Source: Eutrigla gurnardus
Lineage: Eukaryota; Chordata; Actinopteri; Perciformes; Triglidae
Assembly: GCA_963514095.1 (NCBI GenBank)
Contig: OY741285.1
Span: forward strand, 19,133,722 to 19,197,721
Direction: 5' to 3'
DNA length: 64,000 nt
Part shown: positions 45,290 to 58,494 of the stretch, piece after piece
How the letters are laid out: the number at the start of each line of letters is the position of its first letter
How positions within the stretch are numbered: the first letter of the stretch is position 1
Position numbers and translations under genes: made by a program
The notes under the pieces: model-generated
The model's input: only the letters and a program-made list of their open reading frames with translations
Database searches by the model: none
Told to the model about the DNA's origin: nothing

Positions 45290-45985
45290 TGAGGAGAGGA
45301 CATTTGAATTTACCCTTGTCTCCTCCGCTTACCCTGCCCTACCCCAGAATTTATAAGTGTCAAGACAGAGGGAAAACCAAATGGGCTGTGAAACCTTAAC
45401 CTGACTGCGCTGGATATTTGGCGAACAAACAAACCTAGGAAAACAAGGACTAAACTAAAAAACCTCACCAATGGTGGGAACTCCACGGAGAAACAATTAG
45501 ACTAAGTACAAGAAACTAAAAAGGCTAAACAAAAATTCTCTCGCAAGGGAGGAAAACTAAGGCTACTGAAACAAGTGAATAAAGAAAACAAAATCGCTCC
45601 AAAAGGGAGGAAGGCAAAAGGGCAAACAAAAACTGTGAGCTGAGCTACACTTTGAAAAGTTACAAACAAAACACTCTCTTCTTGAGGCACATAAATGACA
45701 GAACAAAAAAACAACATTGAATTTCGATACTTAACAAGAAGTGAGCTGTGACGAAGGGCTTAGGTGGACGACAGGCGAAACACTTTGGCACAAGACAAGG
45801 GGAGACGCAGACTTAAATACACAGAGGGGTAATTGGGAACAGGTGGAGACAATCAGGGAAGACATCAGAACAGGAAAACATGAGGAAGGGCAAGTGACCT
45901 GAAACGAGAGGGGAGTTCAAAATAAAACAGGAAGTTCACAAGACAAAACACCCGGGACAAGACAAACCTCACCGCTGTGTGACAC
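45290..45985 (-). mobile_element. LTR-type retroelement fragment
   Basis: Read on the minus strand from 45982 it begins TGTCACACAGCGGTGAGG and contains GTCTCCACCTGTTCCCAATT and GTATTTAAGTCTGCGTCTCC, a TATA-like promoter arrangement seen in fish Gypsy-type LTRs. No coding sequence and no second copy are visible. Confidence 0.4.
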
Positions 45986-47040
45986 TATGTGGGGTTTTTA
46001 TGAAGATGTTGATTCAATTCCCGCTCAGTGTTTCATCTTTTTTTTCATCTTTTATCAAACCCATAAAAGGGCCGACCTCTTAAGGTATCTGAGAGAAAAG
46101 TAAAAAGGCGGTGTATGTATAATGTAAAATGTATTTTTAAAGAGGTGCTCTGCAGAGCTTCGTTACACGGCACAGATGATGGTCGCTATCTTTGCATTGA
46201 CCAAGCTGCTGAGGCACTTCAGAGTTCAGGCCCATGTTCCATTTCACGCTCTGGCTCCCACATTCAATTTTAATTGAAGGAAAGCTTCTCTGCTGTCAGG
46301 GAAGAGACGATACAATTTAGAGCAGGTCTAATCCAGTATGTTAAACCTTAGTTTTACTTTAACAAATACGCTCATTAATGCCTTTGTTTATCAAGTGATT
46401 ATGAGTACAGAACATAGTGGAAGTGATTCTGTCTCTACCCTAATACCCTCTTTAGAGTGTGATTCTCATCAAACAACATGGAAACCAACTTGTGGCAAGC
46501 ATTTTTTCTGTGATGAAGTCTTAAATGTAGAACTGTCTCTCTTTTTTAACGCTGAAGAAGTCTTCTCTGCAGCGTTGCTTCCTCTAAGGCCATATGCCCG
46601 CCCCCGAAGGCAGCAAAGACGGAGATCCTAATGAAGGAAGTTGTATTTATATTGTGTAGAGGCTGGCAGGTAGAGACACATCGTCTCACAGATAACTCCA
46701 CAAAGAACTATTTTCAGTCCTCATCTCGCTGTGTTAAAGGGAAGGTGTGTAGCCTCTCCGGAAAATAAAAAATGTAAAGTATTGATAGTAAAAACTTGTT
46801 TTCCATACACAATGCAAGCATGTAGTTCTTTGTAGTGGCATATTAAGCCAACGTGCCAGATGGAATTCATGAATACCAAGTTTTTCTATGTAATCATAGA
46901 TCAGATTTGTCTGTGCCTGTGCTTTGCCTTTGAGGCAGGGCGAGGATGTGCTGCTGAATCTCCTGACCAATGCCCCCTCTCACTGCTTAGGATCTTCAAA
47001 GTAAATGCACGCTGATGTGAACACCAACCTTCACATAATA
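45986..47040. other. ttyh2 intron 3, no gene
   Basis: Non-coding. The frame at 46338-46631 (97 codons) has no recognisable family and no splice-bounded conserved block. Confidence 0.5.
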
Positions 47041-47367
47041 CCAAAAAAAAAAAGATTCAATTTATATAGTGCTTTTCTGAACCCAAAAACGCTTTCCAAG
47101 TTCCATTCATTCACACAGTCATACCGGTGGTGGTAAACTACGGTAGGAGCCACAGCTGCCCGAGGGCAGACTTACGGACGCCATCCTGTGCCTACGGCCC
47201 CTCCGACCACCACCTCAAACATACAGTAGTCATACACATTCACACGAGGCAAGCTGGGTGAAGTGTCTTGCCACGACAACGACCATGACACAGTGACAAG
47301 GGCGGGGATCGAACCTACCCTCTGAACATTGGCCAACCCGCTCTTACACCTGAGCCACAGTCGCCTA
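47041..47367 (-). mobile_element. tRNA-headed SINE, second family
   Basis: On the minus strand the head at 47367 reads GCGACTGTGGCTCAGGTGTA (A box) and GTAGGTTCGATCCCCGCC (B box, about 47300); the body follows and the tail ends AAGCACTATATAAATTGAAT then a T run (plus-strand A run at 47042-47053). No exact TSD found. Confidence 0.75.
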
Positions 47368-49354
47368 AAGTCGGTCAGCTTTCCTCAAGCTAGAATCTAC
47401 ATCTCGATATTTGACGGCACGTTCCTTTTTTCAGCCCAAGGCCACTTCTGTCTTTTTGAAAATGAATAACCACAATAAAATAGTGCTGGCGCACTCAACG
47501 CCCTCTGCAAATTGTTTGTTTTCTAAGATGCGAGTGGAGACAATGCTCCTCCGTGCCCCCAAAACATTACACCGAGATAAAGACCGAGAAGACTGAGAGT
47601 CGTATCTTCTTGATCGGTGCGGATCACTCGCATTGTAAAGGATCAGACCGAGACTGAGGAGAGATTAGCTGGATTGGCAGTATCGCCGGGCGTTTTAGAT
47701 ATGATTCTCACACATGAGGCAAGGATCAGATACATGCCTTCATTTCTCATCCGCCATTTCATCGGCTCAGTCTGAAGAGGGAGCGACATCAATGAGTAAT
47801 CAGATAACTGCGGAGCACCACAGGGCTCTAATGTTGATCTCAGTGGCTGCTTTAGTGTTCCTCTTTTTTAGTCATTTAAAACATCAAATCCACAAAGTAT
47901 AGGTTATTGTATGTGATAATGGAATTTGCAATGTGCCGAGCCGGACTGACCCGGCAGCCCCCTGCCCTTGAAACATGAACTAGTTTTCCCTGCTCTGTGG
48001 GTGTTTTTGCTGTGTCATCACCATCCATCTCTATACATCCAGTGTGTTAACACACCTCTTCATTTTGCCCTTGAGGATCACGAGAACATTTTGTGGGAGC
48101 ATGACCAGTTGCTGTATTTTTTTTCATTTGCAATATATATCACAGGGAAAAAAATATTTCAATGTCAGTTTTTTGTATTGTGCAGAGAGACAGCTTTTTA
48201 ACCTCCCGTCTGTATGCAGAGTGGTCGTCAGGTTCATATTATCACTTCATATTTCTTGCTTAAATCCAGCGTTATCATTGTTGTCACTGTGAGCTGTTAG
48301 CCTTTACTTCAAGGTACAACCGTGAACATTGCTCGCAGCAGTCGAGTGTGGGTCGCACTTAGAATGCAAACCCCACTAATTACTTCCAACCAACCACTCC
48401 TCGCCTTCGCTCCGGCAAATCCCACGACTGACTGAGTTTTTCCCTCCTGTGAATGCCAAGCACCCCAAGCTGAATGGAAGCATTTATTACCCGTTTTTAA
48501 TTATCAAATAGCAGTATGTCTCTGTGAATGCCATTTCCCTGTAAACAACTTCTCCCTCCAAGCAAAGCGGGAGTAATTAAACCTAAGGAAGTGGGCAGGG
48601 CCTGTACAGGGAATGTGCTCTCCACATAGATAATGTTGCTGTCTTTGGCTGACGAGATACAAATCTGATGTGTAATAATAAATGAGTCATTCTATATTAG
48701 TTTGCTTTCTCTTGGAGGATCACGCTTCCTCTAGGGAAATGGATGAGTTACTTTTCGTTTACGTGGCTTAAATACGTGACGCAATCATTAGTGAGGTATA
48801 AAGTTGGACAAACAACAGCTATCATGGATTACAATACAATGGATCTCCAGCAGCAGCAAAGCTTCTGTTTTACCTCTGGCTTCATAGTTTTGGCTGTTGC
48901 TGTACTCAAAATGGACACCCACACTTACTCAGTATTCCAGCTCTCCCACACTGTATCCCCGCCCCCCTCTGCTCCGCTGCAAAGACCATCCTCATGTTTA
49001 AGCTAATCTCACCCTCGGCCACTCAATTCTTTTTTCTGGGAAACTTTCTCAGGCAGAAAGGTTGACTAAAGGCACCCACACACGAGAAGGAAAGTCTGTC
49101 GAAGCAGATATAAAAACATGATTATCTCCTCCAAACTGGCGTGTTATTCTGGGAGGTTTTTTTTTTAAAACTGTGCGCTACTGTCACCAGAATGCCGCCC
49201 AATCATCAATAACCCGTCACTTATCCATGTGTATATTATTAAGCCTCATGAATGGTTCGGTTCATCAGCTTTCATGCTTATATTACTCCCAGCGGCAGGT
49301 CTGCTCCCCCATTCATCTCTCCCCCCTCCCTCCCTCTCCTCCTCTGCCATCCAG
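47368..49354. other. ttyh2 intron 3, end
   Basis: Unique-looking intron DNA; pyrimidine-rich tract (49300-49353) before the next exon. Confidence 0.7.
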
Positions 49355-49575
49355 GTGACTGGCACCATGGGCAGCATGAAGAGCGGCCTGCACCAGCACC
49401 TCGCAAGGCTGGACGAGATCTTCGCCACACGGGGCGACTACGTGCAGACACTACAGTTCATGCAGCAGATGGCCGACAATGTCATCAAACAGCTGCTGGG
49501 CCTGCCTGACTGGGAGGATGCCAAAGTGAACCTGGCGTCAATCGCTGATCAAACGGCAAGCATAGAGTACTACAG
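49355..49575 (+). CDS. ttyh2: ttyh2 coding exon (fourth exon): extracellular domain with RGD
   Basis: Acceptor CTCTGCCATCCAG (AG 49353-49354) and donor CAG|GTGAGG at 49576. 73 codons plus two bases (AG) of a split Arg codon: VTGTMGSMKSGLHQHLARLD, EIFATRGDYVQTLQFMQQMA, DNVIKQLLGLPDWEDAKVNL, ASIADQTASIEYY. This is the helical first extracellular region between TM2 and TM3. The sequence HLARLxEIFAxRGDYxQTLxFxQQMA corresponds closely to TTYH2 and keeps the RGD tripeptide, a proposed integrin-binding motif in TTYH2. It starts in phase 0 and ends in phase 2. High GC and strong codon bias against the AT-rich intron support a functional exon. Confidence 0.95.
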
Positions 49576-49822
49576 GTGAGGAAGAGAGAAACAGGGTGGC
49601 CAGGAGCTTCAGCTCGCAGCGCCAGCGGTGCTACGGATGTGCAGGTTTCTGAAGAGAGACCTGTAAAAAATCAGGATGTGGATTGGAAATGTTTGCTGCT
49701 GCCATGAATATTTTCAAGGGTATATTGCATCCAGGGAAAAAAGATTCTGAATGCAGAGAACTGTTTTCTAGATCTTGCATCTTCATAGATGAGTTGGTTT
49801 GGGAGAAGACGTGTAAGGGCGG

Positions 49823-51438
49823 TGTTGGGGATGTAGCAGGAGCAGATTTGGTTATCAACAGCTAATTATTAATGTCAATATGATTATCAATATTAATAAT
49901 TATATTTAATATATTATCATGATATAATCATGAATAAACGGGGCACCACCCTGGGATCAGGGAAAAGATAACCTAAAACTGTATTCAGTCTCAATATAAA
50001 AGGTTTTATACTCACATGCCAAGGATCGTGATCATTGGCAAAACCAATCGAAAAATTAAAAAGGCGTGAAATTTAAGCACTAGCCTTCACAACCTGCTGT
50101 TATCCAGTGACATATACACAACAAGCACAAGAGACCGCTAGTTATAATATAATAAGATTTATTAAAATCAGTAATAATGATCACAATCAATAACACTGCA
50201 ATTAACAAAGCCTTATTACCTAACTAGCTAACACACAAAACTAAGCTAAACAGAAGGAGAGACACACGTGGAGTGTGTGTGTGTGTGTGTGCGTGCATGT
50301 GTGTGCGTGTGTGTAGAGAGAGAGAGCGAGAGAGAGAGGGAGAGATGGCCGGTTGCGGCCACCAGATGGAGCTATTCCTCACAGCGTTCAGGGGCGGAGC
50401 CACTGACGTCCGACGCGCGCGCGCGCGCAAGAGAGAGAGAGCAAGAGCTGGCCGGGTACAGCCACCGGATGTAGCTATGTCCTTAGCGTCCGCCGGGAAC
50501 AGCTGGCGTAGGATACATGTGGGGCGGCGTGTGCGTGCGCGTGTGTGTTAGCGGGACATAAACAAAGAGAGGGGGAGAATGCGCGCGCAATATTCTAAGG
50601 CTCAGGAGGCGTGTCGTGACGCTTACTGAGCTCGCGAATATGGCTGAGGTTTAGTCACAAACACCGTTACAGAAATCAACCCAGCGGCGTGGGTACACAA
50701 TCAGCATTCAAATACAACACGGAAAGCCACGGACTCGGCGGTCCGCGATCAAAACTTAAAACACGTTAACAAGAATTACAAGCATATCCTACACTATCAA
50801 CTTATGTCTCTGCCCAGACTGGTAGCCTCTTACTGGTGTCGTTGCATTAGCTACAAGTCCGTCCTGGCGATGACGGCGTTCCGTAACACGGCGGCGGTAG
50901 TTCGGGAATCCCGGCGGCAGCGGGGGACGTGATGAGTCGGCTTAGTCCAGACGAGAGCGGAGCGTGTTTCCTCTCGTTGATCAAACTTGAATAAAGAAAA
51001 CAGTTTGTGTTTCTTTCTCCCAGGGGGCGGCAATATAATCGCGGCTTGGCGATTTAGTCAGCTTACTTCAGACAGGAGCTGGTAGCTGGAATGCAGGAAC
51101 CGGCTTGGTTCCTCTTGTTGCAGCGTTGCGCTGCGGGAGGGGTCGCCTCCCGTTGCAACGTGGTGTTGCGTTGGTTGTAGGAAGAGAGGCAGAGTAAGAG
51201 AGTGTTCTCCAGGCGGCTTCGGTTTATAAAGCTCACGGCTGCTGCCGGGGACCCCCCGGGGTACCTGCGGTTGTCAGCCAATAGGGCACCAGTTGTGTGA
51301 CGTTGCACTTCGCACCCACTTTGCGAGGTGAAACTAAAATGGCGGTGTAGTTTTTAATCCCCTTTGTCCCTTTGTTCTGACCGCATGTGTAGGCTTTTGT
51401 AGGCCGCATTGTGTAGTCCTACTGCTGAGGTCCCAACA
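49823..51438. mobile_element. LTR-like element, TGTTGGGG..CCCAACA, copy 2 (solo)
   Basis: Starts TGTTGGGGATGTAGCAGGAG, 248 bp after the ttyh2 exon, and ends GAGGTCCCAACA. It shares ordered blocks with 36243-37760 (GGGGCACCACCCTGGGATCA; GTCTCAATATAAA; CCACCAGATGGAGCTATTCC). About 1.6 kb; no coding genes. A TATA-like TTTATAAAG is at 51222. Flanks GGCGG/GCCGG are not an exact TSD. GC- and CpG-rich over 50380-51260, unlike the AT-rich surroundings. Confidence 0.5.
50272..50345. repeat. (GT)n then (AG)n microsatellite
   Basis: GT/GC repeats followed by AG repeats inside the LTR-like element; a related GT/AG block occupies the same place in copy 1 (36583-36645). Confidence 0.9.
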
Positions 51439-51799
51439 GCCGGATCCCATGTTGGCAAATGCAGGCGAGTGAGAGGATCGTGGTGCTGAATGAAGGCGGA
51501 GCCAGTTAGTCAACCACACACATTACTTCAGCTATCGGTTGGCCATTGAAAGTTAAACTCCAAGCAATGCAAAGATGCCGATTTTGCACACGACCCTACC
51601 CCAATGGTGTGTTCACACCAAACACAGAGCAAATGTTTCACATGAATGATGCAAATCACAATAATGTGGCTGCCATACGTTTAGATAACGTTGAGTGTTG
51701 ATGGACCTCAGCATAACAAGGCCCGATCAATCCAAACTCCATTCAGAAAACAAGCATTTGTAATTAAGTTGCTTTCTGTAACCAAGTTACAAAATACCA

Positions 51800-52457
51800 G
51801 ACAGATCCATCTTCACTGACACACATATCCCCGATCTGTACAAAAAAGTGAAAGATGAGATTATTGTGTCGCTGACCAGGGCACAGAGAGTTGCCCTAAC
51901 AGTGGATGGGTGGACGTCTTGTGCCACTGACTCATATATAATTTGTTTTATTCATATAGAAATAGCACGTTCTGCTCCTCATTATTGCATTAGCCTACGT
52001 CCTATTGAGTTCATATGTGTGGCAGACAGGGATATGGACAAACATTGATGCACTATTGAAAGTGTCACTTGAAGTTAGTCATTGAGAGTAATTGTTTTTT
52101 TTATTGTTGCAGAGTTAGACTCAAAGTCAACTCTAGCACATTTGAAAAGGCCTGATTTTGAAAAGTTGTTACTGTGCCAAAAAGAAGAGGAATAAAAGCT
52201 AATCTTTTTTATAGTACCATACTGAATTGCATCTTATTTTTTTATTTAAATGTTATCTTTGTTTATTCATGTTGAATCGCATCGTATCGCATTGATTTGA
52301 ACTAAAAGATTATCGCAAAGTATCGCATCGGGAAGAGGGTGAGGTGTATCGCATCGTATCGCCAGAAAATTCCATGTATCGCTAAAATATCGTATCGCTG
52401 GCAGCGCATCGAGATGCGTATCTAATCGGCCTCAGTGCAGAGATTCACACCCTTACT
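51800..52457 (+). pseudogene. hAT (ZBED-like) transposase relic with 3' end
   Basis: The plus strand reads RSIFTDTHIPDLYKKVKDE then IIVSLTRAQRVALTVDGWTS and CATDSYIICFIHI, the conserved catalytic-core segment (ALTxDGWTS) of ZBED-type hAT transposases, open to 52046. After that only non-coding sequence with TATCGCATCGTATCG repeats and a terminus-like GTGCAGAGATTCACACCCTT (to about 52455). Most of the transposase is missing. The left end is not identified. Confidence 0.7.
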
Positions 52458-52775
52458 ACAGACCTGACAAAGCATGGATTCAGACATTTACAAATCAGTA
52501 TCATGATGATTTTGGCAGTTAAATCAAAGCAAAATCTGTTCATTTTGGATTCACACAGCTATAGTAAAGTAGAGAAATTCCGCCGATGTGTGACTTTCTA
52601 GATACAGTGAATATTTATTTATTTTTACACGCCAATTATTAGCTGCGTGTGCCCTGGTTGAAGTTATGAACCCAGACCAGAATATAATTCTAACATATAA
52701 TATCCCATGGTATTTATTAAATGGGATGACATAAGGTGATTGCATGGCATGTGTATATCATCCATGTATGTAAAT

Positions 52776-55475
52776 CACTGATTCTTGAGATAAGGGACAA
52801 AACATGTCCCACATCAAAATGTTGCAATTTGTCTTAAAAAACAATAAATTATTCATTTTAAAAAGGCTTTAAAAGTTGAATATGAAAGACTTTTGTATGT
52901 GTACACCCTTAGTTTTGTATATATTTATATTATTTCATAGTAATTTGATAAAATACCGGCACTGTACTATGAAAGCCCATGCAAATGAACTCGTCCTCCG
53001 TAGAGGTCACAGTATCAAACTGCCGAAAATAAGTGTTTTAAAATGCCCAAAATGTCCAAATATTAATATGAGGTTAATTGTATGGCTTAATAAAATACCA
53101 CAAAACATTTAAAGTGGACATTCCATTATTTTATACATTTACAACAGCCTCTCAAAGTTTGTCCTTAATTCAAGTCAACTCCGTAAGATATTTTTCAAAT
53201 TCTAAATAAATCAGGGATATTTTGGTCAGCCTTAACCCTGAGGACCCCCTTTGACTCCTTCCTGTTGATGGATGCAGCAGTCCAACACATGGTCTCGTAA
53301 GTTTTAAATTTAAAAAAATATTCAGCAAACAAGTTGAAATCTCTGTGGTCACAGCTAGTGTGTGTCAACACTGTCTTCAAATTAGGGGTGATTTCAATCA
53401 ATCATTTTGAAATAAAAGTTGGTATTTATGTTTAGTTTAGTGGCAGCTGACAACTGAGAAAAATCAAAATGGCTACCATTTACTAGATATGAGTAATTTG
53501 AAAAAACATGTAATTTTTTCAACTCCGTCAGACGTCAACTCCGTCAGATATTTCGTTTGTTCGTCTTTCGGTGTTGACATGTGAGGTGAGGGTGGAAAAG
53601 TGCTCCCAAATCCTTATTAATTAATGCATAACAACTACATAACATGATAATATAATCTAAGTATACATTTTGATTGAATTAAAGGTGACATATGCTGACA
53701 AAACCCACTTTTTCTGGGATTTGGGGTGTTGTTTGGGGTCTTTGGTGAAATAGGCCGCACATGCTTTTTTGAGTGAGAAACGGATTTCTGAAAATACCCC
53801 GCCATTTTTTTCAGATGAGCCTGTCAATTTCGGCGCTTACTCTGATGTAGGAATAAGGCACATTTGAATATTCCCACCCATTCTAGGTCAGTGCCCACGA
53901 CCCACCTCCCCATCCTCCGCTCATTAGAGCATTCATAATGTCTTCTTGGGGATCCGCCCAGTATGTCTGCCCAGTATTTGTATGCAGAAACAAAGTCCTT
54001 ACAGCGATGATGGTGTGTTTTTTTTTCTGATAAGACCTACCGTTTTGTCAGAAACAGCCCAAATGTGAGACCAGCGCAGAAGCAGAAAATGGCTCTTTTT
54101 CTCCACGTTTCTGTCTCCCTCAGCCTGGTGGGGACTTCAAGTTGCCACGGTAACCCTTTAACTGAGCCTCAGGCCACAGCTACAGTTAAAGGGATAGTTC
54201 ACCGCCACGCAGGTGGTCTAGTGGTTAGAGCACATGCCATGTACGCATATATGCAGCGGACCCTGGTTCGAATCCTGACCGGAGGTCCTTTGCTGCATGT
54301 CACATCCCCCTCTCTCTCCCATGTTTCCTCTCTGACCACTGCTAAATAAAAGGCATCTATGCCAGAAGAAAAATCTTAACAAAACAAAGGGACAGTTCCA
54401 CATTTTGGCAAATTGGCCCATTGCCATAATCCCTATATTCACAGCAGTAGGTTCATTACCTTTATTTGTCGGTGTAAACTATTTTTAGCTGCTCAGAGCT
54501 TTGCTACAGAGGCTAATGGGATTTCCTGGTTTCCCTCATCAAACTCATCAAATACACAATCCAACAACTCCAAAATGCTTTCGTGGACAAGTTGTGACCT
54601 GCACATTCACCACGCTGTGATGAAAATGTAACGTTACGAGACGGAGCCGTTTTAGAGGTCAATTCATGTTTTTCAGCAAGCAGTCTCTTTATTTGCCTCT
54701 AAAACAACTCCATCTCATTTGAAATCTCTGAAGAATCTCATCATAATGTACACACTGTAGCCCCTGTGGTCCCCAGGAACATTTTGACATTTTCATGTGT
54801 GCCTTAAAGATCCTGTGACCAGGTACTCCTTGTTTGAAGTTTGATACCCTTTCCCTTGATAGTCTCTCCCTTTGCCATGTTCAGAACATGCTACATATCC
54901 TTAATCAGTTTGATTCTCCATTAATTTGTCAACACCGTCAAATGTGTGTCAACACCGTCAGTTGTGTGTCACGACCATAAGATGGAGGTTTTTCATGTTT
55001 ATACAAAAATGCATATTTCTGTTGTGCAATTGACTGGGTTCATACATTAAAACACCATCTTATCTACATGCATCAGTGTCTTTTGTGCACAAAACCACTG
55101 ATTGTATATATAAAAATGAAAAAAATACTCAACGAAATGAAGGTAATTTAAAATGGCTCATTTAAAAACAATGGAAAATAATATTAAAAGTGTATTTTAA
55201 TGCAATTTATCACTTAAGCTGGTTAAGGCACACCATTTCTACACACTTAAAGACAAAAAACATTTTCATGTGTCAGACGGTTGACAAATGTCAAGTTAGT
55301 CACCGAGTAAATGTCAATTTTTATAAAAATTGGTTAAATAAATTGCCTGTTCCTTTTCATGGTAGATAGATGAGACCTGTGTTTATGAAGATAGCCAATT
55401 CAAATTAATGTGGCATTGATTTTTTTGTTTGTCACTTTTCAAAAGTACTTTTGTCCCTAATCTCAAGAATCAGTG
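52776..55475. mobile_element. 2.7-kb DNA element with CACTGATTCTTGAG ends and AAAT TSD
   Basis: CACTGATTCTTGAGATAAGG begins at 52776 and its complement ends at 55475, with AAAT on both sides (52772-52775, 55476-55479). The TIR is about 27 bp (one mismatch). CACTG ends plus a 4-bp TSD would fit Chapaev-like elements, but this is a guess. The interior carries scattered GTCAACTCCGTCAGA / GTCAACACCGTCA motifs on both sides and a SINE at 54203. No transposase recognised. Confidence 0.75.
54203..54385 (+). mobile_element. tRNA-headed SINE, third family
   Basis: GCAGGTGGTCTAGTGGTTAG (A box) and GACCCTGGTTCGAATCCTG (B box) are followed by the body CCTTTGCTGCATGTCACATC and a tail GCTAAATAAAAGGCATCTAT. 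A familiar short fish SINE. Confidence 0.8.
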
Positions 55476-55479
55476 AAAT

Positions 55480-57889
55480 ATGAAGTTCCTTGCATACACA
55501 GATCTGTTTGAAAATCAAAGAATTATCAGCCATCATTACATCAATACTCAAACCATAACGATAGAAACAGTCTCAACAATTACAGTATGTGGAGAACTAT
55601 TATTGTAGTTCCGTCTCATTACCGCTAAACTCTCCACTTTTATCATCTCACAGCAGAGACGGGCCTTTGCTGTTTCTTCAGTCTTTGTGTAGGCTTGATG
55701 GTTTCTCTGTGGAGTCTGCAGGAACAGACAGGCTTTTGTGTTGGTATTGATCTGCAATGTAACTCCTTGCCTCTTACTCAATACCCCACATAGCCCCACA
55801 GTAAGTAAGAGTCTGAATACTGAGAGCAGACAGCCAGACACTGTAAGCTGCTGATGGACTCGTTATTGCTGCCCTGACAAACGGCTGTGGTCGGGTGTCT
55901 GTCTGTACATTTTTGACTGCTAAAAGTCTTAAGTGGCGTTGTGTCAGATCTATCTTCAATGTGCTCGTCCCAGAATATTTTGTTCACTCTTCAAACTTGC
56001 TCACAGTGTTTGTCAAGTTACTTTACTGGCAAACAAACAAAAAAGCTCTTTCTAGTCTTATTCACCCTTCAATCTCATTTACATTCAGTTTTTGAAGTTG
56101 AAACCCTCCGGCATTGCAGTTCTCCGGTACTTTTTTGGAAAGGTCTAGGATCTGTTGGCATTTAGCAGTAAGGCAGCTAACCTTTTCTCTTGTGTGCAAA
56201 GCGTGTCATAGGACTAGGGCGGCCGACATGAAAATGCACATAGACTGTTTATAAGTATGGCTGTTGGAGTGAACTTAGGGAATCAAATATAATTCAAATA
56301 GTAAAAAAATCAGTACTATTCAAATGCTGAAATTAGCATATGATTTGTTTTTTTAGATACGTGTTTTCTAATGTTAGCAGATCCCCCTCGTCTTGCCCTA
56401 CCCACATAACGTTTTCTGAATCACAATCTCCCTATCAGAAATAGCCCACAGCGGCGCATCACGGAGATAACCGACAGCGGTGCATCACGGAGATAACAGG
56501 CGGAGATAACCGCGCGGCGGCAGCACTCAGTGAAATGAAACAAAGATATCGACAGAGCTCTAGGAGGCGTCATGACAAAGATGCATTCATGCTGCTTACT
56601 GCTAGCTAGATCGACCCGCGTCTCCATCGGCTGATTCATCTGGAACGAGTCCAACAGCAGGATGTACGTGAGAACGTGAACGTAGAGCTGACGGTGAGAC
56701 GAGGAGGGCGTAGCCATGGCAACGGGGACACAGCGTCCCCAAGAGAACGGCAATGTGGTTGTTTTACTTTCTTCATTATTACTTATCTAGAAAGCTGTCA
56801 GCTGTTGGTAATTCAACATATTTAATGGTCATGTTTTTGGAACACCCTCTAGTGGACAGGAAGTAAAACAACCACGTAGCCGATAATGGCATTGGCAACA
56901 TATAAGCCTGTGTAGTGTAGTGTAGTTAATATCAATGATAGGCTTGAACAGATGGAATGAAATTCGAATTGTATTATAGAGGAAAATTGACAGCTCTAAT
57001 AAGAAGTGGATGTAGTCATCACGAGTCACCCATTGGTTCGTGGACTGGTTTTGAATCCTCGTTTGGCACGTTGGGCATTGCCATCTTGGAATTTTTGGAA
57101 CCGATGAACAGAATGGACCAAATTTGGACTGTGGAGGAGCGACGGTTGAACACGAGCTGCAGAGCGGCACTGGGAATGGCAACCGTTGTGTCACCTTCCA
57201 TAATTCGGTTAGCTTTGTAGTCTAGTCTAGCCTAGTCTAAGCTAATTGCATTTGGTAGTGTGGTAGCAATGGTAACAAGGCCATAGTAGAGGCACCTTGG
57301 TAGCAACCTAGCCGCACCCTAAAGCATCCCCTTTTTTACCATTTATTTGACTCTAAATGGACCATAATGTACGAAATGAACATCATGCTGGACTGAAGAA
57401 GACTTGAAACTAGAGATTGAGACCATGTTTATTATTTTTACTGAGATAATAAATCAAGTGAGAAATAGGGACATTTTCTCATAAACTTACATGCAATTTG
57501 CCCTCTTTTTGCAAGCAGAGGAGTCGCCCCTAGTGGCCAGCAGATAGAATGCAAGTTTAAGGCTTCACCTTTCCGAATATATACACTTAATATTATTATA
57601 TTTCACTTGTGCCAACAGATCCCCCTAAATACTATACACTTCTGTTACATTTGACGACCCATTTCTGATCTATAAAAAAATTGTAGGACCACCTTCTCGA
57701 ATAAATGAGAACAAAAACAACTCATGACAAATATGGAGAGAGAAAAAAGCTGAGGTGTAAATATGTGCTATGCCACAGTCATCTGTAATGACCAAAGTAA
57801 ACATTGTATTTGATCAGCTGCCTCCCCCAGTAACTAGTTAATCCACAGCACAGGTCAAGATCAGCTCTGCGATCGCTACGAGCGACATA
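55480..57889. other. ttyh2 intron 4, with a possible hAT relic
   Basis: No gene. At about 56213-56996 the ends TAGGGCGGCCGAC and (complement) TAGAGCTGTCAATTTTCC resemble hAT termini of the AGGGCTGTC type, but the TSD is not exact. A short tandem GGTGCATCACGGAGATAAC occurs at 56445-56510. Confidence 0.4.
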
Positions 57890-58062
57890 AATGGCAACCA
57901 AAGTGCATTTTGGCTTAATCGTTAATGTCGTGATGGACTTCTATTTTGCCTGGAGCCCACCACTTTCCCTAGAACATATTCTTTTGGCTTTCCAACATGA
58001 ATTTTGTTGTGTTGATACTGTATTTTATGCAATGACAAATAAAGCTTCTATTCTATTCTATC
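57890..58062 (+). mobile_element. LINE 3' tail with TTCTA repeat
   Basis: Ends GCAATGACAAATAAAGCTTC then TATTCTATTCTAT, a common 3' end of fish non-LTR elements; coding part absent or unrecognisable. Confidence 0.55.
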
Positions 58063-58494
58063 TCACGTGCGCTTTGTGTTTAAGTGTCTTTTGAGGTTTG
58101 ACGCTTTTAACGCCTCATTCGGCACATTGTGCTTTGAGCTCAGCGTCTCCGCCCGCCATCCCTAAATCAAACATAATGTGTCAGGGTCATATTTACTCAC
58201 CACACATTTGGACACAGGCTTGTCTTCCCCATTGTTTTTTTAATTTATTTAAAAAAATTATCTATTTTATGTCACTGCATTTGAAGGGATGTTAGAAAGC
58301 TAGCATGCTTACTATACCAATAAATCCTAACACTGCTCCTTTTAAGGATTCTATAGCTTATGGATGCAAATTTATTGACCTTTTTTTAAATTATGTATTT
58401 ATATATTGCATTTCTTACAAATGTATGAAGAAAAATGTCAGTTGGCTCCAAATACGTAAACACAGATTAATTTCCAGTTGTAGTTGTTTTCCAT

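Noticed and set aside
46338..46631. 97-codon frame as a host exon
   Set aside because: No recognisable family, no convincing splice sites, and AT-rich codon use like the surrounding intron.
54213..54290. Functional tRNA gene
   Set aside because: The A and B boxes belong to a SINE head that continues into a SINE body; stems do not form an intact cloverleaf.
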